From an uncultured Oscillospiraceae bacterium (lineage in GTDB: Bacteria > Bacillota > Clostridia > Oscillospirales > Acutalibacteraceae): a stretch of DNA of 11,678 nucleotides. Where the stretch lies: the NCBI GenBank assembly GCA_905203795.1, contig CAJKXG010000015.1, forward strand, positions 1 through 11,678, read 5' to 3'. Position 1 is the stretch's first letter, and the number at the start of each line of letters is the position of its first letter. Below, piece after piece: positions 7,621 through 11,678 of the stretch. The notes beneath the pieces were generated by a model. That model saw only the letters and a program-made list of their open reading frames with translations, had not been told where the DNA came from and ran no database searches. The position numbers and the translations under genes are program-made.

Positions 7621-10551
7621 TCAGTTGTTGCGCGCTTCCACCGCCGCCAGCAAGCTGCGAATGCGGATCTTCACCGCGCCGAGATTGTTGATCTCGTCGA
7701 TTTTCAGTTGGGTGTACAGCTTGCCGCCGTCCTCGAGAATGCGGCGCACTTCGTCGGTGGTGATCGCGTCGATGCCGCAGCCGAACGACACAAGCTGCAC
7801 CAACTCCATATCCGGCTGGGTGGTCACGTACTGCGCCGCGTTATACAGGCGGCTGTGATATGTCCACTGATTCAGCACCTTGACCGGTGTTTTGGACACG
7901 AGATGCGCCACCGCATCCTCCGTGACGATCACCAGATCAAATGACGAGATCAGGCGGTCGATGCCGTGATTGATCTCGGGATCGACATGATACGGACGAC
8001 CGGACAGCACAATGATGCGCTTGCCGTTTTCCCGCGCATAGGCGATCATTTCCGCCCCCTTGGCGCGCAGCGTTTCGCGATATGCGTCATAGGCGCGGTA
8101 GCCTTCCGCCGCCGCTTTCCTGACCTCGGCGGCAGGGACGCCGAATTCTTTTCCGAAGAATTCGACCGCTTTTTTGGTGAAGAATTTCGGGTTGTGCAAG
8201 CCGAAATACGGCATCAAAAACCGTGTTTCGCTCAGCCGCCCGACGTTGGCTTCCAACAGTTCGGGGTAATAGGCGACGACGGGGCAGTTATAGTGGTTAT
8301 CCCCTTTGCCCTCGTCGAAGTTATACGGCATACACGGATAGAAGATCGCGTCCACGCCCATGTCCAGCAGCGTTTCCACGTGTCCGTGCATCAGCTTGGC
8401 GGGATAGCACACAGTATCCGACGGGATGGTATGCTGCCCGACGCTGTACAGCTCACGGCTGGATTCGGGCGACAGCACCACCTCGAAGCCCATATCGGTC
8501 AGCATCGCGTACCAGAAAGGCAGATTTTCGTACATGTTCAGCCCCATCGGGATGCCGATGCGACCGCGCAGATTCGTGCCGCCGTGCAGACTGCGCAGAT
8601 AGTCGTATTTCCAGCTAAACAGGTTGGGGACGTTTTTGGCCGCTCCTTTGCCCAGCGGGCGTTCGCAGCGATTGCCCGAAATGAAGCGGCGACCTGCGCC
8701 GAAGTCATTGACGGTAAGCTGGCAATGGTTGCCGCACAACCCGCACTGGGTGGATTTCGATGTGTGCACAAAGCCGTCGAGCGCCGCCGCGTCCAAAATG
8801 CCCGAGCGTTCGCCGAGCGAATCGGCGCGATCCTTGGCATACAGCGCCGCGCCGTAAGCGCCCATGATACCGGCGATGGTGGGACGCACCACCTCCGTGC
8901 CGAGTTCGCGTTCAAAGCAGCGAAGCACCGCGTCGTTGAGGAAGGTGCCGCCCTGCACCACGATATGTTGTCCGAGTTCCGACGGATCGGACGCGCGGAT
9001 GACCTTATACAGCGCGTTTTTGACGATGCTCATGGACAGCCCCGCTGAAATATCGTCCACGCCCGCGCCCTCTTTTTGCGCCTGCTTGACCGAGGAATTC
9101 ATGAACACCGTGCAGCGCGAACCGAGATCCACCGGCTTTTCCGCGAACAGCCCCAGTTTCGAGAAGGTGGCGATGTCATAGCCCAGCGCCTTGGCAAAAG
9201 TCTCGATGAACGAGCCGCAGCCGGAGGAACAGGCTTCGTTGAGCAGGATGCTGTCGATCGCACCGCCGCGCACCTTGAAGCATTTCATGTCCTGCCCGCC
9301 GATGTCGATGATAAAATCCACATTCGGGCTGAAATGCCGCGCGGCGCGGTAGTGCGCCACCGTTTCCACCAGCCCCAGATCAATGTGGAACGCGTTTTTG
9401 ATCAATTCTTCGCCGTAGCCGGTCGCGGCGCTGCCGCGAATGGTGATACGGTCGCCGAAGCGCCGATAAATCTCGCGAAGTTGCGCCAGCACCACCGCCA
9501 CGGGGTTGCCCTCATTGGAGGCGTAATAGGTGTACAGCAGTCCGCCGTCCGGCGAAATCAGCACCAGCTTGGTCGTGGTCGAACCGGCGTCGACGCCGAG
9601 ATAGGCGTCCCCGCGATAGCCGTCCGCATCGGTATCGGGCGGGCAGTTGGCGGCGTGGCGCGCCGCAAACGCCGCATAGTCCTGTTCCGAAGCAAACAGC
9701 GGTTCCAGCGTATTGGTCGTGTTTTTCTGCGCCGTGGCGTTTTCGATGCGGCGCAGCAGCTCATCAAACGGCATCTCACGGCTGTTGCCGCCCGCGTAGC
9801 ACGCCGCGCCCACCGCGACAAATACATCGGCGTTATCGGGAAACACGGCGTTTTCCGGCGACAGCTTCAGTGTCTCGACAAAGCGCTGCCGCAGCCCTTT
9901 CAGGAAGTGCAGCGGGCCGCCGAGAAACAGCACCTTTCCCTTGATCTCGCGCCCCTGCGCGAGTCCCGCGATGGTCTGATTGACCACCGCTTGAAAAATG
10001 CTCGCCGCGATATCCTCCTTGCGCGCGCCCTGATTGAGCAACGGCTGAATATCCGTCTTGGCAAACACTCCGCAGCGCGACGCGATCGCATACAGCTTTT
10101 CGTGTTGCAGGCTGAGGGCGTCCAACTCGTCCGCCGTGATGCCGAGCAGCGTCGCCATCTGATCGATAAACGCACCGGTGCCGCCTGCGCAGGAGCCGTT
10201 CATGCGCTCCTCCAGACCGCCGGTCAGAAAAATGATCTTCGCGTCCTCGCCGCCCAGCTCCACCACCGCGTCCGCGTCCGGCACAAACCGTTCCACCGCG
10301 CCCGCCGTGGCGAATACCTCCTGCACAAACTCCAGTTCCGCCGCTTTTGCCACGCCGAAACCCGCCGAACCCGTGATCGCCACCTGCACCGGCTGACCGG
10401 CGTATTGCGGCAGCAATTCGCGCAGCAGTTCCGCCGTTTTTTCCCGCACGCGCGACATGTGGCGCTGGTAGGTGTGATACACCGTGCGGTCCTGCTCGTC
10501 CAATATGACAATTTTTACGGTGGTCGATCCGATATCAATCCCAATTCGCAA
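7621..10551 (-). CDS. Double-ATPase acyl-CoA dehydratase activase with HgdB-like region
   Basis: The 976-residue protein has two BadF/BadG/BcrA/BcrD-type ATPase domains in tandem. The first (about 1-260) opens with Gly-Ile-Asp-Ile-Gly-Ser-Thr-Thr and has Cys121 and Cys160; the second (about 318-580) opens with Gly-Val-Asp-Ala-Gly-Ser-Thr-Thr and has Cys441 and Cys480. Both pairs are 39 apart, the same spacing I recall for the [4Fe-4S] ligands Cys127 and Cys166 of HgdC. A CX2CX3CX18C motif follows at Cys603, Cys606, Cys610 and Cys629. A DUF2229/HgdB-like region (about 655-940) has Cys715, Cys740, Cys756 and Cys925. The expected role is ATP-driven delivery of very low-potential electrons to a reductive dehydratase-type site, in the cytoplasm of an anaerobe; no substrate can be named. 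The TTG start is preferred over the ATG at 10566, which lacks a binding site and itself overlaps GGAGG. The partner gene follows after 16 bases. Confidence 0.9.
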   Translation of the reverse strand: MRIGIDIGSTTVKIVILDEQDRTVYHTYQRHMSRVREKTAELLRELLPQYAGQPVQVAITGSAGFGVAKAAELEFVQEVFATAGAVERFVPDADAVVELGGEDAKIIFLTGGLEERMNGSCAGGTGAFIDQMATLLGITADELDALSLQHEKLYAIASRCGVFAKTDIQPLLNQGARKEDIAASIFQAVVNQTIAGLAQGREIKGKVLFLGGPLHFLKGLRQRFVETLKLSPENAVFPDNADVFVAVGAACYAGGNSREMPFDELLRRIENATAQKNTTNTLEPLFASEQDYAAFAARHAANCPPDTDADGYRGDAYLGVDAGSTTTKLVLISPDGGLLYTYYASNEGNPVAVVLAQLREIYRRFGDRITIRGSAATGYGEELIKNAFHIDLGLVETVAHYRAARHFSPNVDFIIDIGGQDMKCFKVRGGAIDSILLNEACSSGCGSFIETFAKALGYDIATFSKLGLFAEKPVDLGSRCTVFMNSSVKQAQKEGAGVDDISAGLSMSIVKNALYKVIRASDPSELGQHIVVQGGTFLNDAVLRCFERELGTEVVRPTIAGIMGAYGAALYAKDRADSLGERSGILDAAALDGFVHTSKSTQCGLCGNHCQLTVNDFGAGRRFISGNRCERPLGKGAAKNVPNLFSWKYDYLRSLHGGTNLRGRIGIPMGLNMYENLPFWYAMLTDMGFEVVLSPESSRELYSVGQHTIPSDTVCYPAKLMHGHVETLLDMGVDAIFYPCMPYNFDEGKGDNHYNCPVVAYYPELLEANVGRLSETRFLMPYFGLHNPKFFTKKAVEFFGKEFGVPAAEVRKAAAEGYRAYDAYRETLRAKGAEMIAYARENGKRIIVLSGRPYHVDPEINHGIDRLISSFDLVIVTEDAVAHLVSKTPVKVLNQWTYHSRLYNAAQYVTTQPDMELVQLVSFGCGIDAITTDEVRRILEDGGKLYTQLKIDEINNLGAVKIRIRSLLAAVEARNN

Positions 10552-10559
10552 ATTCAAGA

Positions 10560-10564
10560 CCTCC
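10560..10564 (-). promoter_or_regulatory. GGAGG ribosome binding site supporting a TTG start
   Basis: GGAGG on the minus strand ends 8 bases before the TTG at 10551-10549, the codon just before Arg-Ile-Gly-Ile-Asp. The ATG at 10566 overlaps this element, and the bases before that ATG (an AT-rich run) contain no purine-rich site. Confidence 0.7.
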
Positions 10565-10574
10565 ATATATATTC

Positions 10575-10588
10575 AAACGACAACGTTT
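10575..10588. repeat. Small inverted repeat in the activase leader
   Basis: AAACG, a four-base loop, then CGTTT lie in the leader between the predicted transcription start and the ribosome binding site. The five-pair stem is weak. It could be a minor 5' hairpin or a second half of a regulator site; nothing else supports it. Confidence 0.2.
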
Positions 10589-10611
10589 TTCGCATTTATA
10601 CCACTATATCT

Positions 10612-10626
10612 ATGCTATTATAGCAT
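10612..10626. repeat. Perfect 7+1+7 dyad over the -10 box, possible operator
   Basis: ATGCTAT, one base T, then ATAGCAT form a perfect inverted repeat that covers the whole TATAAT and the extended TG. A repressor bound here would block RNA polymerase. The dyad is partly forced by the self-complementary tendency of the -10 sequence, so it could be chance. No known regulator motif (for example Rex) matches it. Confidence 0.35.
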
Positions 10627-10645
10627 GACTTTCCCCGAAACGCAA
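10617..10645 (-). promoter_or_regulatory. Sigma-A-type promoter for the activase gene run
   Basis: TTGCGT (10645-10640), a 17-base spacer and TATAAT (10622-10617) with an upstream TG at 10625-10624 (extended -10) form a strong vegetative promoter reading leftward. The start of transcription would be near 10610, giving a leader of about 60 bases before the TTG. A second extended -10 candidate, TGG then TATAAA (10600-10595), lacks a -35 match. It lies after the MATE stop, and since I see no terminator between them, some read-through from the transporter gene is possible. Confidence 0.65.
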
Positions 10646-10663
10646 GCATCGGCAGCATTTCCC

Positions 10664-11678
10664 TCATCTTCCAGACAGTTCCGTCCCTTTGCGCAAATTT
10701 ATTCTATAGAAGCAGAACGCCAACACTGCGGAAATCGTCCAGCCGATCGGCCACGATATCCAGATACCGACCGAACCGAGCCACGGCGAAAACGCAAACG
10801 CGAGGATTACGCGCAGCACGAGATCGGTGAACGTGGACATCGTAAAACAGCGGATAAAGCCCGCTCCGCGCAACACACCGTCGCACAGCAGCTTGAGCAT
10901 CACGCAAGGATAAAACGGCGACACGATCAGCAAAAACAGCCGTCCTGTCTCCATGGCTTGCTGACCGCCTTCCCGCAAAAACAGACCTGTCATCTGCGCG
11001 CCTGCCAGCAGGTACAGCAGCATAAACGGCACGGCGATCGCCAGCGACATGCACAACCCTGCGCGAAACCCGCTCCGCACACGATCCGGTTTGCCGCCGC
11101 CGATGTTTTGCGCCGCAAAGCTGGACACCGCGTTGGACATGGTGCTGAACGACGTGATGGCAAACGTATTCAGCTTGATCGCCGCCGAATAGCCTGCGAT
11201 GACCGACGAACCGTAGCCGTTGACCAGCCCTTGTATAAACAGGTTGCCGACCGATACAAAGCTCTGCTGCAAAATGCTGGGAATTGCCAGCCGCAGAATG
11301 CGACGCAGCATCGGCCAAGTGAACAGCGGGATATGCTCCTCCCCCATTTCCTTTTCCGCCATCAGGCGATGCAACCGCCGCCACAGCGTCCATACCGCCG
11401 CCACAGCGGACACGCCCTGCGCGAGGAACGTCGCCCATGCCACACCGGCGACGCCCATGTCGAAGCCCGCCACAAACAGCACATCCAGCACGACGTTGCC
11501 GACGGAGGACGCGAGCAAAAAATAAAACGGTGTGCGGGAATCCCCCAGAGCGGTGAAGATACCGGTCGCCACATTGTAAAGAAACAAAAACAGAAAACCG
11601 CCGATGTATATTTGCAGATACAGCGCCGCATCGGGAAAAATGTTGGTCGGGGTCTGCAACGCCCGCAGCACAGGACCG
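10664..11678 (-). CDS. MATE family multidrug efflux transporter (N-terminus off the window)
   Basis: The frame is open to the right edge, so only the C-terminal roughly 337 residues are here; full MATE proteins have about 450, so about 110 N-terminal residues are missing. The first visible residues read Gly-Pro-Val-Leu-Arg-Ala-Leu-Gln-Thr-Pro, the conserved stretch after the second or third helix, which shows that the GTG at 11671 is internal. A GDSRTPF motif with a following Asn-Val-Val-Leu-Asp helix closes the first half; the second half repeats the fold with Pro-Ser-Ile-Leu-Gln-Gln and an Ala-Gln-Asn-Ile-Gly-Gly-Gly loop. Many hydrophobic helices are evident. The protein should exchange sodium ions or protons for organic cations or other toxic compounds across the cytoplasmic membrane, but its substrate cannot be told. 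It reads in the same direction as the activase genes and ends about 110 bases before them, apparently as a separate unit. Confidence 0.93.
   Translation of the reverse strand, partial: GPVLRALQTPTNIFPDAALYLQIYIGGFLFLFLYNVATGIFTALGDSRTPFYFLLASSVGNVVLDVLFVAGFDMGVAGVAWATFLAQGVSAVAAVWTLWRRLHRLMAEKEMGEEHIPLFTWPMLRRILRLAIPSILQQSFVSVGNLFIQGLVNGYGSSVIAGYSAAIKLNTFAITSFSTMSNAVSSFAAQNIGGGKPDRVRSGFRAGLCMSLAIAVPFMLLYLLAGAQMTGLFLREGGQQAMETGRLFLLIVSPFYPCVMLKLLCDGVLRGAGFIRCFTMSTFTDLVLRVILAFAFSPWLGSVGIWISWPIGWTISAVLAFCFYRINLRKGTELSGR

Noticed and set aside
9076..10623. A 515-codon open frame on the plus strand opposite the ATPase domains, running into the promoter region
   Set aside because: Antisense to two recognisable BcrA-type ATPase domains; composition and lack of motifs mark it as a shadow.
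10623..10663. Intrinsic terminator after the MATE gene
   Set aside because: Only short imperfect stems can be drawn, without a following run of T on the minus strand. I could not support a terminator.
11669..11671. GTG at 11671 as the true start of the MATE gene
   Set aside because: The frame stays open to the right edge, the upstream codons read Gly-Pro as in the conserved MATE motif, and a true start here would lack the first helices of the fold.

Overview
The window is a stretch of low-oxygen Firmicutes chromosome, most likely from the class Clostridia (an Oscillospirales/Ruminococcaceae-type gut anaerobe). I infer this from four things: a GC-rich sequence with strong AAAGGAG/GGAGG ribosome binding sites, a TepA-like ClpP-family peptidase directly upstream of an FtsK/SpoIIIE translocase (an order also known from Bacillus), oxygen-sensitive Fe-S protein families (2-hydroxyacyl-CoA dehydratase activase type, radical SAM), and a Clostridia-style MATE transporter. 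The species cannot be named from the sequence.

Every convincing gene lies on the minus strand, so transcription runs from the right edge of the window to the left. From right to left they are: the C-terminal three quarters of a MATE family transporter (10664 to the right edge); a gap of about 110 bases with a good sigma-A-type promoter whose -10 box sits inside a perfect dyad; a 976-residue protein with two BadF/BcrA-type ATPase domains, a Cys-rich motif and an HgdB-like/DUF2229 region (7621-10551, probable TTG start); a 437-residue HgdB-like partner 16 bases further on (6291-7604); a 70-base gap with possible regulatory signals; a TepA-like ClpP-fold peptidase (5504-6220); an FtsK/SpoIIIE DNA translocase (3066-5486); a YgiQ-family radical SAM protein (1155-3041); a membrane-anchored ComEC-type metallo-beta-lactamase-fold protein (236-1174); a small DUF3006 protein (18-239); and possibly the first four codons of another gene at the left edge.

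From 10551 to the left edge the genes are packed with gaps of 70, 16 and about 20 bases or with overlaps, and I see no convincing intrinsic terminator. The promoter at 10617-10645 could therefore drive the whole run, with a possible internal start before the peptidase gene. The two dehydratase-activase-type genes look like one functional unit: together they have the domain content and about the length of the single-chain (~1400-residue) 'acyl-CoA dehydratase activase' proteins known in other Firmicutes, here divided into two genes. This is the most interesting system in the window. It carries two ATPase modules, each with the Cys pair spaced as in the [4Fe-4S] activator HgdC, and two HgdB-like modules, with no ordinary dehydratase subunits nearby and no known substrate. 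The remaining genes are housekeeping or conserved-unknown types: chromosome translocation, a radical SAM protein of unknown role, and an extracellular MBL-fold hydrolase with its usual DUF3006 neighbour. There are no RNA genes, CRISPR arrays, insertion sequences or signs of recent mobile DNA, and no gene-free stretch longer than 300 bases.
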